Part shown: piece after piece, positions 1 to 8,923 of the stretch
Layout of the letters: each line of letters begins with the position of its first letter
Numbering within the stretch: the first letter of the stretch is position 1
Origin: Sphingomonas hominis
Lineage (GTDB): Bacteria > Pseudomonadota > Alphaproteobacteria > Sphingomonadales > Sphingomonadaceae
Length of the DNA: 64,000 nucleotides
Direction: 5' to 3'
Assembly: GCF_013328205.1 (NCBI RefSeq)
Contig: NZ_JABULH010000003.1
Span: forward strand, 124,001-188,000
Notes under the pieces: model-generated
What the model was told of the DNA's origin: nothing
The model's database searches: none
What the model saw: only the letters and a program-made list of their open reading frames with translations
Position numbers and translations under genes: made by a program

Positions 1-53
1 GCGGGCGCGGCTTCTACGATTATTCGGGCGAGACGCCGGTGCCGACGCGCTGA
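1..53 (+). CDS. 3-hydroxyacyl-CoA (3-hydroxybutyryl-CoA) dehydrogenase, C-terminal end only
   Basis: Only the last 16 codons are present, reading from base 3 to the TGA at 51-53: GRGFYDYSGETPVPTR. The 'GRGFYDY-G--PVPTR' ending is the usual C-terminus of bacterial 3-hydroxybutyryl-CoA dehydrogenases, which oxidise 3-hydroxyacyl-CoA with NAD in beta-oxidation or butanoate metabolism. The body of the gene lies outside the window, so the call rests on this tail alone. Confidence 0.7.
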   Translation, partial: GRGFYDYSGETPVPTR

Positions 54-902
54 GGCGGCGGAAGATCACGCTAAGGAGGGTAGGGACGCAACCGGCCGAT
101 GGGCGATCATCGGCCGGCGGAGTGCGTGTCCTGGCTGAAGATTAGACGACGGACGGTACGAACGCGGCGGGAGAGAGAGCGAGTGCGGCGTGCGCGACGC
201 CGGCGGGATGGGGCTAGACAATGGTTCGGGTGTAGGACAGCGCCATGCAAGCGCGGTTCTGCGACTGGGCAACGGCATCGGCTAGGATCGTCGGTATTAA
301 GAGCACCAGCACCGAAAGCCCCAGCGCTAGCGCCAGCGCCATCAGCACTCGGGCGAGACGTTGTGGTCGGATAGGACACTATCATGCGCGACCTCAGAAT
401 TAGCTGCTCCAAATGAACCTGCTCGCCTAATCCGAGCGCGGTGACGTACAATTGCGGGTGCGCTCGCGTCGGTGCTCACCTGTCGAAGCTTCGGCTGAGG
501 GCGATCCAGAGGCGGGCGGGGCAAGACCGCATCACCGTCATCGGTGAGCGACGCTACTGTTGGTCGAGCGCGGACCGTATCTAGGTGAACGACACCGTAG
601 GAGGCGAACTCGCACCATCGTGGGCGAGTCCGTGCTACCTGTGATTGAGCTGGTGTTACCCCTGTTCAAGCCTGTGCCGCCCTGAAGCAAGCACGCGTAA
701 GGTTAGAGTAACCGCTCGCCCGATCAGATCAGGCGTTCGCGATCCTGTACGCGGATTGGCGGTAGAAAATGCTGACCCCGGTCAGGCTACCTCCTCGAGG
801 TGCCAGCCAATCGCCGAGTGCGTATTGGCGTAGTTGGGTCGAGCCTGTGTCCCAAACTGACGGGCACGCTTTGGGCGGCGGCGACCCCGAGCGCCGACCG
901 CG
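54..902. other. Gene-poor stretch with a decayed gene end
   Basis: About 850 bases without a convincing gene. Open frames here are short, low in recognisable composition and have no ribosome-binding sites. The only structure I can support is the in-frame relic at 729-845, which resembles the end of the neighbouring gene. The rest may be older decayed coding DNA. Confidence 0.6.
729..845 (-). pseudogene. Remnant copy of the C-terminus of the 903-1532 gene
   Basis: Read on the minus strand, these bases encode 38 codons ending in TGA that align without gaps to the last 38 codons of the adjacent gene (25 of 38 identical, for example GSTQLRQYALGDW against GSTHLRRYALGER, and the endings FYRQSAYRIANA against FYRQLAYKIADA). 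The reading frame is open and the substitutions look protein-like. Upstream of position 845 the similarity stops and there is no start codon in a sensible place. I read this as the surviving 3' end of a paralogue produced by tandem duplication; gene conversion or a truncated mobile copy are alternatives. Confidence 0.7.
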
Positions 903-1532
903 TCAGGCGTCCGCAATCTTGTACGCGAGTTGCCGGTAAAAGGCACCGACCCCGATCAGATCGCCGCCTTCCGGCGTCAGCCGCTCGCCGAGTGCGTAGC
1001 GGCGCAAGTGGGTCGAGCCGGGCGCGTGCCAGCCCGCGGTCATCCACGTATCGCCCTGCCGGTCGGAGCGGCGCACTAGGCCGTGACAATGCCACAAACA
1101 AGCACGCGAGCGGCCAAGCGCGCGCAACCGCGCGACATCGCTGCCCAGGATGGCGAGCGGCGGGCTGCGGCGATCGTCGCGCGTCGGCAATCGCGCGACG
1201 TCGTGGACGCGGCTGGCGGCGTTGTGCCGGCGCGGGCGCCAGAGTGCGGGCGGCGCGACCTGATCGAGCAAGCCCTTCAAGAAGGTGTCGAGCTCACGCA
1301 GGCAATTGGCGACGTAACGCGCGCGAACGCCCGCGGCACTGCCTGCCGGCCACGGATCGGCGAGTGCACCATCAGTCGCCAACTGGCCTAGGCGATCAGC
1401 ACCGCGCAGCAGCAGTGCGGCGGCACGCTCCAGCTCGATCGACGGTTCCGCGAAGGCGACCAGTCCGGGCTGCGGCTCGGCGCAGGGGATGCGGGTGCGA
1501 TGCGGTGCGAGCGCCAGCGCGGTCGCGGTCAC
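903..1532 (-). CDS. Hypothetical protein, 209 aa
   Basis: GTG start chosen because it overlaps the TGA of the upstream small gene (GTGA, 4 bases), a common coupling in this window. I do not recognise the family. The protein is Arg/Ala/Leu-rich with conserved-looking stretches near the end (WMTAGWHAPGST, YALGERLTPEGGDLIGVG, FYRQLAYKIADA). No signal peptide or membrane segment is visible. A second, decayed copy of its last 38 codons lies just downstream at 729-845, which supports this frame as real coding sequence under past selection. Confidence 0.6.
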   Translation of the reverse strand: MTATALALAPHRTRIPCAEPQPGLVAFAEPSIELERAAALLLRGADRLGQLATDGALADPWPAGSAAGVRARYVANCLRELDTFLKGLLDQVAPPALWRPRRHNAASRVHDVARLPTRDDRRSPPLAILGSDVARLRALGRSRACLWHCHGLVRRSDRQGDTWMTAGWHAPGSTHLRRYALGERLTPEGGDLIGVGAFYRQLAYKIADA

Positions 1533-1729
1533 TCCGCGAGGAGGGACGGTGCCGCCGCGGGCAGGCGATCGGCGCGCAACTTGTCGGTCCGCTCGGCACG
1601 GACCGCCATTGCGTCCCAAGAGGCGGCGGCGCGCTCGCAGCGTTCGCGCACATTATCGAGCGTAGCGGCGGACGCTTCCACCCGTTGCGTGTCGGCTTGG
1701 CGGCGGAAGAATGCAGCATCATTCGACAT
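1529..1729 (-). CDS. Small hypothetical protein, 66 aa
   Basis: Starts at an ATG (MSNDAAFFRRQADTQ) and ends with a TGA overlapped by the GTG start of the 903-1532 gene, so the two are very probably co-translated. The product is short, charged and Ala/Arg-rich and probably mostly helical, with no cysteines, signal peptide or membrane segment. Proteins beginning 'FFRRQA' are common small hypotheticals in sphingomonads (recollection, not searched). Function unknown. Confidence 0.6.
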   Translation of the reverse strand: MSNDAAFFRRQADTQRVEASAATLDNVRERCERAAASWDAMAVRAERTDKLRADRLPAAAPSLLAE

Positions 1730-1838
1730 GGGTCACGAACTCCGATGGGTCGGTGAACCGGCACGCGGCCGATCGATCGGCCGGAAAACGATGCCGGAAA
1801 CAAGCGATGGCGATCGGTCGACCGCCATCGCGCGCGCC

Positions 1839-2051
1839 TCAATCGGCGTGGGTGAGGTTGACCGCCGCCATCTTGCCGCGGCGATCCTGCTCCAGCTCGT
1901 AGCCGACGCGCTGATTCTGGTTCAGCGTCGCCATGCCCGAGCGCTCAACCGCCGAGATGTGAACGAACGCGTCGTCGCCGCCGCCGTCGGGCGCGATGAA
2001 GCCGTAACCCTTGTCGAGATTGAAGAACTTGACGGTGCCGGTAATGCTCAT
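1839..2051 (-). CDS. cspA: Cold-shock domain protein (CspA family)
   Basis: 70 aa single cold-shock domain, the usual length. RNP1 reads KGYGFIAPD (residues 14-22) and RNP2 reads DAFVHISAVE (residues 27-36), the nucleic-acid-binding strands of the OB fold. It binds single-stranded RNA/DNA and acts as an RNA chaperone. ATG at 2049-2051 is preceded by AAGGAAG. The next gene upstream is far away (beyond 2751), leaving room for the long 5' leader typical of csp mRNAs, though I cannot identify a thermosensor by eye. Confidence 0.93.
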   Translation of the reverse strand: MSITGTVKFFNLDKGYGFIAPDGGGDDAFVHISAVERSGMATLNQNQRVGYELEQDRRGKMAAVNLTHAD

Positions 2052-2751
2052 GGTCTTCCTTACTTCATATGACGGGTCGATTGCTGACACGCCCCTTGCC
2101 GTCGGCAGCAGGGAAAGAAGGAAGAAGGGGGCCGCAAAGCGCCGAAAAACCGTCGATGTGCGACTGTAGCGAGGGGGGATATGGGCGCGGTTGGGTGATT
2201 GCGCAAGGCGGCGGTGGCGGTGGCGGCGTGGGGTGCGCTCTGGTGGGTGGAAAGGGTGACTGTGCTCGATACGTGCGAGCTTGGTGGGAGTGGTTGCAGG
2301 TGGGTCTGGTGCTGGGACATGCGCAACTGGCCGGGTTCGATCTTGCTGACGCGCAACGCAGCAGTCTTTTTGGCCGTACCGCTTAGAGCTGTTCTCGAGC
2401 CGCTTGGCCCACTTTCTTCCGTCACCCCGAACTTGTTCCGGCGTCCCGCTTCCTGAAGCGGGCAGGAGAAGGGGGGGGGGCACCTCCGTGTAAGGTTGGG
2501 TCATCTATCGGGACCCGCTTTGGCGCGAAGGGAGCGGCCGCTTGGCGTCGATGAGCAAGGCTGCGGCTGGGCGTGGGCCGGCATCGGCCTTGCTGGTGCA
2601 GCGCTATCGCTTCGCGGACGGGGCTAGACCGGGAGGGGCGACGGCGAAGCCGCCGCTTTGCGTCAGACGGGCTTGGCTGCGCCTGCCCGCTGGCCGATCC
2701 CGGCCTTGCGCGGCTTGGCCGCGCATCTGCGCCGTCGCTGCGCCGACGCGC
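2052..2751. other. Intergenic region between cspA and aguA
   Basis: About 700 bases with no supported gene. It holds the upstream region and leader of cspA, one copy of the dispersed 'gtcacccc-aacttgttccgg' repeat (2420-2470), and a run of ten G residues at 2471-2480. The open frames crossing it are low-complexity and lack ribosome-binding sites. Confidence 0.6.
2420..2470. repeat. Dispersed REP-like repeat, copy 1
   Basis: Reads cgtcaccccgaacttgttcc followed by ggcgtcccgcttcctgaagcggg. It matches, in inverse orientation or as a half unit, the repeats at 8037-8065, 21940-22022, 24026-24060, 25962-25998 and 44495-44580. All copies are intergenic. Such short palindromic units are typical of sphingomonad genomes and resemble REP/BIME elements. 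Confidence 0.65.
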
Positions 2752-3720
<969 letters not shown>

Positions 3721-3878
3721 GTCGTTTCCTTGATCGGCTGGATAATGGTCGCGTGGGTCACAGGCGTCATGACGCCAACGATCGATTGGCGTGTGCCAGC
3801 GGTGCGGAGCGGCTGCAAGCGTGCGTGGCTTTGTGCGAATGTGGCGCGGATCAGGTTTCGCCTCATGCCGGTTTAACG

Positions 3879-3910
3879 AAAAAGGGCGGCCCCGCGGGAC
3901 CGCCCTTTTT
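3879..3910 (-). terminator. Rho-independent terminator after rpsD
   Basis: An 11-base stem, aaaaagggcgg paired with ccgcccttttt, around a 10-base loop. Read on the minus strand it lies about 90 bases after the rpsD stop and ends in a run of T. The A-run on the other side would also let it stop plus-strand transcription. Confidence 0.85.
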
Positions 3911-3999
3911 CCGTTCCGTGTCGGGATGCGCCGCGGGCGAGGTCCGCGTCGTCGGTCCTCGCTGTGGCGAGGCCGGCCGGTCGACGCCTTCTACTCAGC

Positions 4000-4614
4000 T
4001 TAACGCGAGTAGAATTCGACGACCAGATTCGGCTCCATCTTCACCGGGTAGGGCACTTCGTCCAGCGTCGGCACGCGGATGAAGGTCACCTTGGCGGCGC
4101 CGTCGGGTGCGACGTAATCGGGCACTTCGCGCTCGGCGAGCTGCTGCGCTTCGAGCACCAGCGCCATTTCCTGCGCCTTCGAGCCCAGCGTGATCTCGTC
4201 GCTGACGTAGCAGCGGCGCGACGCGATGTTGCACTTCACGCCGTTGACGCGGACGTGGCCGTGGCTGACGAGCTGGCGCGCGGCCCAGATCGTCGGCGCG
4301 AACTTCGCGCGGTAGACGATCATGTCGAGGCGGCGCTCGAGCAGGCCGATCAGGTTCTGCGAGGTGTCGCCCTTCATGCGGGCGGCTTCCTCGTAGCAGT
4401 GCTTGAACTGCTTCTCGGTCACGTCGCCGTAATAGCCCTTGAGCTTCTGCTTTGCGCGCAGCTGAATGCCGAAGTCCGACACCTTGCCCTTGCGGCGCTG
4501 ACCGTGCTGGCCGGGGCCGTATTCACGCTTGTTGACCGGGCTCTTGGGGCGGCCCCAGATGTTCTCGCCCAAACGGCGATCGAGCTTGTGCTTCGCGCTA
4601 TGACGCTTCGACAT
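4000..4614 (-). CDS. rpsD: 30S ribosomal protein S4
   Basis: 204 aa, the standard bacterial length. It has the N-terminal S4 domain ([13 protein letters not shown] near residues 32-45) and the S4 RNA-binding domain ([18 protein letters not shown], then [12 protein letters not shown], around 92-126). The protein nucleates 30S assembly on 16S rRNA. As in many alphaproteobacteria it stands alone rather than in the alpha operon. A strong terminator follows. Confidence 0.98.
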   Translation of the reverse strand: MSKRHSAKHKLDRRLGENIWGRPKSPVNKREYGPGQHGQRRKGKVSDFGIQLRAKQKLKGYYGDVTEKQFKHCYEEAARMKGDTSQNLIGLLERRLDMIVYRAKFAPTIWAARQLVSHGHVRVNGVKCNIASRRCYVSDEITLGSKAQEMALVLEAQQLAEREVPDYVAPDGAAKVTFIRVPTLDEVPYPVKMEPNLVVEFYSR

Positions 4615-4847
4615 GTGTAATCCTTGGCAAATGCGAACAACGTGGCCCGCGCTTCATCATGCATGATGGTTCGCGAGGTTCTTCCCGGTCATCGCGCCGC
4701 CCGATGCCTGGAGGCACGGGCAGGCCCACCGCTTCACCGGGGTGCAGGGGCAATTGCGAAGGCGCGCGCTTAGCGGGGTGGGTGGGATGCGTCAAGCGCC
4801 GCGCCTTGCGCTGGACAGGCGGGCGCGGCGGCGGCACAGGCGGCGGG

Positions 4848-5156
4848 ATGAGCATCAAGCCCGGTCCCGAGTGCCACACCATGATCGAGGTCCGCGCCGG
4901 GGTCGACGCGCTAGACCGCGAACTGGTCGGGCTGTTGAGACGGCGGTTCGACTATATGGAGGCGGCGGCGCGCATCAAGCCGGCGCGGAGCGCGGTACGC
5001 GACGAGGCGCGCAAGCGGCAGGTGATCGCGCAAGCGCGCGCGGCGGCGGAAGAAGCCGGCCTGCCCGGCGATGCCGTCGCGGCGATGTGGGATCTGCTGG
5101 TCGAGGCATCGATCGCCTATGAACTCGACCGCTTCGATCGTCGCGGCGACGCGTAG
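4848..5156 (+). CDS. Chorismate mutase family protein (AroQ/PchB-like)
   Basis: 102 aa, one all-helical AroQ-type domain. Seen: IEVRAGVDALDRELVGLLRRR (split: Arg near 16, paired Arg after helix 1), FDYMEAAARIK with Lys near 44, then a long charged helix and a final helix LLVEASIAYELDRFD. The 'R-DY---A---K' pattern is closer to isochorismate-pyruvate lyase PchB than to the E. coli P-protein domain. It may rearrange chorismate to prephenate, or could be a PchB-type lyase; no siderophore genes are nearby, so mutase is the safer reading. ATG at 4848 chosen by length; no strong Shine-Dalgarno site. Confidence 0.8.
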   Translation: MSIKPGPECHTMIEVRAGVDALDRELVGLLRRRFDYMEAAARIKPARSAVRDEARKRQVIAQARAAAEEAGLPGDAVAAMWDLLVEASIAYELDRFDRRGDA

Positions 5157-5217
5157 TCGTCGTGCGCGGGGCGGCGCGGTGACTGCCCCGCGCCGATCAT
5201 CGCCTCGTAATGCCGGA

Positions 5218-5937
5218 TCAGACCTTGGCGGCGTAGATCATGCGGCCCGGCCCGAGCCGCTCGAACACCTCGGCCAGTTCGTTCTCGCCGACCGCGAAGC
5301 AACCCTGGCTACGGCCCAGCATACCGCGCTCGGCCACCATCTCGCGATTGGCGTACCAGGCGGCGTGAACCACGATTGCGCGATCGAGTGCGTTGTTGTT
5401 GGTGCGGTCGAGCCCCACCAGCCGCTGCGACTTGCCGTGCTTGCCGACGTAATAGTCGCTGGTCACGAACGTCCCCTCGCACGAGGCGTTGGAGCCGTTG
5501 GCGTTGGAGAAGCGCTGGAGATAGCCGGTGTGCGCCGGGTCGGAACCCGAGCCGTGCGCAACGAGCTTCGACCGGGTGCGGCCATCCTCGAGGTTGATGA
5601 GGTGAAAGCGCGGCGTGCCCGACGAAGTTGCGAAGTCGGCGATCGCGATCCGGTCGTGGCGCTGAATGCTGCTGCCGTGATGCTCGAGCGCGGCGAGCGC
5701 GCGGCGCATCAGCGTGGGGCGCACCGTGCCGAGGCTGTTGGCGCTGCCGGCAGGGAAGCTGTCGGCGGTGAAGCCGCCTGCGCTGTGCCCCTCGTACACG
5801 CCGGCGGGAAGCAGCGATTCGGGTGCGCGACGCAGGCCGGCAGAGACCGCGGACGGGATCATCATCGCCCCGGCGAACAAGCCGCCCGTCTTCAACAGGG
5901 CACGCCGTGATGGCACCGGTTCGCGCGTCAACTGCAT
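5218..5937 (-). CDS. Murein L,D-transpeptidase catalytic-domain protein (YkuD_2 type), exported
   Basis: 239 aa. The N-terminus has a twin-arginine-like signal (SRRALLKTGGLFAGAMMIPSA). The rest matches the L,D-transpeptidase catalytic domain family that precedes Cys with 'RSQGCFAV': here GRSQGCFAVGENE, Cys near residue 212, with the upstream His in VVHAAWYAN. Such periplasmic enzymes cross-link or trim peptidoglycan peptides. ATG at 5935-5937 selected for the signal peptide. It is divergent from a second L,D-transpeptidase at 6152. Confidence 0.8.
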   Translation of the reverse strand: MQLTREPVPSRRALLKTGGLFAGAMMIPSAVSAGLRRAPESLLPAGVYEGHSAGGFTADSFPAGSANSLGTVRPTLMRRALAALEHHGSSIQRHDRIAIADFATSSGTPRFHLINLEDGRTRSKLVAHGSGSDPAHTGYLQRFSNANGSNASCEGTFVTSDYYVGKHGKSQRLVGLDRTNNNALDRAIVVHAAWYANREMVAERGMLGRSQGCFAVGENELAEVFERLGPGRMIYAAKV

Positions 5938-6151
5938 TGCTGCCGATAATCCTTCATTGCCGATGCGGATCTGTACCACGATTCGGCTTAACGATCCGCA
6001 ATCTTTTCCGCATCTTAGGCGCACGTTCCGACGTTCTGGCGCGGAATCCGCACAACTCATCGGCGTGGCACCAAAAGCATGGCAAGGTGTTATTAACGGT
6101 GATCGCGTGGCGGAGGCCGGCGATCGACGGACGGATTTGAGGAACAACGAC

Positions 6152-6787
6152 ATGCTGCGACGCGCCCTGCTGATGGTCGCGCCGGTGATCGCCGGCGCTT
6201 GTCTCTCGCAAATGGCGAGCGCGCGAACGCTCGATGGTCTGGCGTTGACCGAGGCGGCCGTCGCGCTCGCGCCCAATCGCTACGTGTGGACCGACGAGCA
6301 GGCTCAAGGGGCGATCGCGGGCCCGGTCAGCGTGCTGATCTCGATCCCCGACCAACGCGCTTACGTGTTCCGCGGCGAGACGCTGGTGGCGGCGTCGACG
6401 GTGTCGACCGGCAAGGCGGGGAACGACACGCCGACCGGTAGCTTCACGATCCTGCAGAAGAACGCGAAGCACTTTTCCAACCTGTACGACAATGCGCCGA
6501 TGCCGTTCATGCAGCGGCTGACGTGGGACGGCGTCGCGCTGCATGCCGGCCGCAATCCCGGGTTTCCAGCGTCGCACGGCTGCATTCGATTGCCGACTGC
6601 GTTCGCGAAGAAGCTGTTCGAGATCACGTCGCTGGGTGCGACGGTCGAGGTGACCGACGAGGCGTACGTCAGTGGGATGGATGCGCCGGTCTATACGCCG
6701 GTCGCGGTCGTTCGCGACCATGAAACGAGTGAAACCGCGCGCGCCAACGAGCGCGAGGGCATCGCCCAGGCGATGCGGGTGGAGTGA
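6152..6787 (+). CDS. L,D-transpeptidase (YkuD domain), exported
   Basis: 211 aa with a cleavable signal peptide (MLRRALLMVAPVIAGACLSQ). The catalytic YkuD domain covers about residues 50-170: 'TPTGSFTI' and the signature HAGRNPGFPASHGCIRLP, with catalytic Cys at about 147 and His upstream. It forms 3-3 cross-links in peptidoglycan or attaches proteins to it. A GAGGAA ribosome-binding site precedes the ATG at 6152. The acidic, Thr/Val-rich tail is longer than the minimal enzyme. Confidence 0.88.
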   Translation: MLRRALLMVAPVIAGACLSQMASARTLDGLALTEAAVALAPNRYVWTDEQAQGAIAGPVSVLISIPDQRAYVFRGETLVAASTVSTGKAGNDTPTGSFTILQKNAKHFSNLYDNAPMPFMQRLTWDGVALHAGRNPGFPASHGCIRLPTAFAKKLFEITSLGATVEVTDEAYVSGMDAPVYTPVAVVRDHETSETARANEREGIAQAMRVE

Positions 6788-6816
6788 CCGTTGGGGCTTC
6801 GTGACGGCAGATGACG

Positions 6817-7171
6817 ATGGTCGATAGTCGACCTCGCTGCAGCGGTATGCGCGGGATCTAGCTGGCAAGATACCGATAACAGCGAGGGAATCTTCCGTGC
6901 CGAGGTGGTGCGTAGGGGGCGTTTGGGTGATGGTCGAGCCCTCACCTCGCTGGGGCGAGTGTGGAAGCGGCGTGCATGACGGATAGGGCTGGCAGGCTGG
7001 CCCTAACGGTGGTGGAACCTCGCCCGCCGAGATGGGGGGAAAGGTTCGTTAGATGGCGGTCCATCTCTAACCCCGCTGCGGCAAATGCGGCGGCGGGGTG
7101 CATCACGGATCGAGCTGGCAGACTTCTACAACTTCGGCGTAGCCCTCCCCGCCGGATGGCGGGGAAGGCTT
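6817..7171. repeat. Three degenerate tandem units of about 113-126 bases
   Basis: Units begin near 6817, 6930 and 7053. Each has 'atggt/cgg..', then a 'ct(c/a)(g/a)c(c)ccgct' block, then a 'gcgg-gtgc-t-acggat--agctggcag' block (6842, 6967, 7093). Units 2 and 3 also share an end 'cgccgagatggggggaaagg' / 'cgccggatggcggggaagg'. The last contains a GC-rich hairpin (7144-7169) just after the tonB stop. No open frame spans the units. Confidence 0.6.
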
Positions 7172-7175
7172 GCTG

Positions 7176-7841
7176 TCAGCGTGGCAATTGCCAGCGAACG
7201 CGGTCGGTGTAGCTGGTCGCGATCGCAGCACCGGCGTCGTCGCGCGCCGGCTCGAACCGCGCGCGACGCTGGTAGAGGCGGCAGGCGGCGCTATCGAGCG
7301 TGCTCGACCCGCTGGAGGCGGTCACCGTGCAGCCGGTGACGCGGCCATCGCTGCCGATCTGGACGCTGATCGCGACCGAGCCTTCGTCCTCGGCGCGTAG
7401 TGCGGCGGCGGGGTAATCGTCGGTGGTGATCCACGTGTTGCGGTTGCCGATCGCGCGCACGGCGCTCGCCTTGCTGACGGTGACAGGCGGCGAAGGCGGC
7501 GCGACGTCGATCGGGGCGGGTGGTAGCGGCGACGGTGACGCCGGTAGGAGATCAACGAACACGGTGCTGCTGGCGGCCGGCGTCGGGACGCGCGGAATGA
7601 CCGTGGTGACCGACGACGCGCTCGCTGGCGCGGTGGCGGTCTGTTCGGGCGGAGGCGGCGTGTCGGGCGGGGGTGGCGTCTCAACGGGAACGTTGCTGGT
7701 GGTGAGTGTGCGCGACACCTCAGTCACGAAGCTGCTCGCCATGCCGGTGACGAACGCGAAGCCGAGCAACCCGTGGATGACCGCGACGCCGGCGATCGTG
7801 GCGATACGCCTGCTGCCGGGTGCCTGATCGGAATAGGCCAT
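7176..7841 (-). CDS. tonB: Energy transducer TonB
   Basis: 221 aa. An N-terminal membrane anchor (ATIAGVAVIHGLLGFAFVTG, about residues 14-33) is followed by a Pro-rich periplasmic spacer (repeats of PPPPDTPPPPEQ and PSPLPPAPIDVAPPSPP) and a C-terminal TonB domain (DDYPAAALRAEDEGSVAISV, then RARFEPARDDAG). It carries proton-motive energy from ExbB/ExbD to outer-membrane receptors; exbBD are not adjacent. ATG at 7839-7841 is preceded by AAGGAG. TonB-family proteins with this 'GCTVTASSGSSTLD' pattern are multi-copy in sphingomonads. Confidence 0.88.
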   Translation of the reverse strand: MAYSDQAPGSRRIATIAGVAVIHGLLGFAFVTGMASSFVTEVSRTLTTSNVPVETPPPPDTPPPPEQTATAPASASSVTTVIPRVPTPAASSTVFVDLLPASPSPLPPAPIDVAPPSPPVTVSKASAVRAIGNRNTWITTDDYPAAALRAEDEGSVAISVQIGSDGRVTGCTVTASSGSSTLDSAACRLYQRRARFEPARDDAGAAIATSYTDRVRWQLPR

Positions 7842-8036
7842 GTGACATCTCTCCTTGCGCGGAGACTGTCGCGGGCGTGGAACCGCCCGTCGACGAACTC
7901 CGAACAGGGAAGCTGCGCCTGTGAACCTGTGTTGATCAAGCGACTTAATCAGGTGCTGTGCCGACGTGACCGTCATCGGTGCACGGCGCTGTCAGCGGGT
8001 TTGGCGCCTGTCCTACCGTCGGGCCGAACAATCGGT

Positions 8037-8065
8037 ATTTCGGATCAAGTCCAGGATGACGGGTG
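8037..8065. repeat. Dispersed REP-like repeat, half unit
   Basis: atttcggatcaagtccagga followed by tgacgggtg, a single arm of the dispersed repeat, located just downstream of the kynA stop. Confidence 0.6.
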
Positions 8066-8083
8066 GGCTCGATCAGCGAGCGG

Positions 8084-8923
8084 TCACAATTGGGTTCGGA
8101 CCTGCCAGAGTTCGGGAAACAGCTCGACCTCGAGCATGCGGCGCAGGTACCCGACGCCCGCGGTGCCGCCGGTCCCGCGCTTGAGGCCGATCACGCGTTC
8201 GACAGTGGTGACGTGGTTGAAGCGCCAGCGGCGAAAATAATCCTCCAGGTCGACCAGCTTTTCCGCCAGTTCGTAGAGCGGCCAATGCGCTGCAGGGTCG
8301 CGGTAGATCGTCGCCCAGGCTTGCGTCACCGCCGGGTCGGTCGCGCGTTCGGCGCGCCAGTCGCGCGTCGGGTCGGCGAGCAGGTCGTGGCGGTGGAGCA
8401 GCAGCAAGGCGGCGTCGTAGATGCTGGGCGCAGCGAGGATGTTCTCCAGCGCGGCGAGCGTGTCAGCGCGGTGGCGATGGGGGCCGAGCATCGCGTGGTG
8501 GCGGTTGCCGCACAGGAACTCGATCGCGCGATACTGCCACGACTGGAATCCCGACGACTGGCCGAGCGCGTCCCGGAAGGTCGTATACTCGCTCGGCGTC
8601 ATGGTGCGCAGCACGTCCCACGCGCCGTTCAATTGTTCGAGGATACGGCTGACGCGCGCGAGCATCTTGATCGCATGGGGCAGTTGCTGGCTGAGGATCG
8701 CGTCGCGCGCGCTGGTGAGTTCGTGGACCGCGAGCTTCATCCACAATTCGCTGGTCTGGTGCTGGATGATGAACAACAGCTCGTCGTGCGCGGTCGAGCG
8801 TGGGTGTTGCGCGTCGAGCACGCGGTCGAGCGCAAGATAGTCGGCATAGGCCATCTTGCCGGCGAAGTTCAGCTCGGCGCCAGCGTGGGGTGGGGCATGG
8901 GGCGGGGCTGCGTCGTCGCTCAC
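8084..8923 (-). CDS. kynA: Tryptophan 2,3-dioxygenase
   Basis: 279 aa, typical of bacterial heme TDO. It opens the indole ring of tryptophan to N-formylkynurenine, the first step of the kynurenine pathway. Seen: [19 protein letters not shown] near 45-65 (substrate and heme pocket), [19 protein letters not shown] near 120-138, and [19 protein letters not shown], which carries the proximal heme His, followed by [15 protein letters not shown] start at 8923 overlaps the kynU stop (GTGA), so the two are translationally coupled. Third gene of the operon with kynU and an alpha/beta hydrolase. Confidence 0.93.
   Translation of the reverse strand: MSDDAAPPHAPPHAGAELNFAGKMAYADYLALDRVLDAQHPRSTAHDELLFIIQHQTSELWMKLAVHELTSARDAILSQQLPHAIKMLARVSRILEQLNGAWDVLRTMTPSEYTTFRDALGQSSGFQSWQYRAIEFLCGNRHHAMLGPHRHRADTLAALENILAAPSIYDAALLLLHRHDLLADPTRDWRAERATDPAVTQAWATIYRDPAAHWPLYELAEKLVDLEDYFRRWRFNHVTTVERVIGLKRGTGGTAGVGYLRRMLEVELFPELWQVRTQL

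Noticed and set aside
645-833. Plus-strand 62-codon frame in the gene-poor left region.
   Set aside because: It lies opposite the decayed minus-strand copy and has no ribosome-binding site or recognisable features.
2471-2480. Run of ten G residues between cspA and aguA.
   Set aside because: It is not in a gene and not near a promoter I can define, so phase variation is unsupported; it could also be a sequencing artefact.
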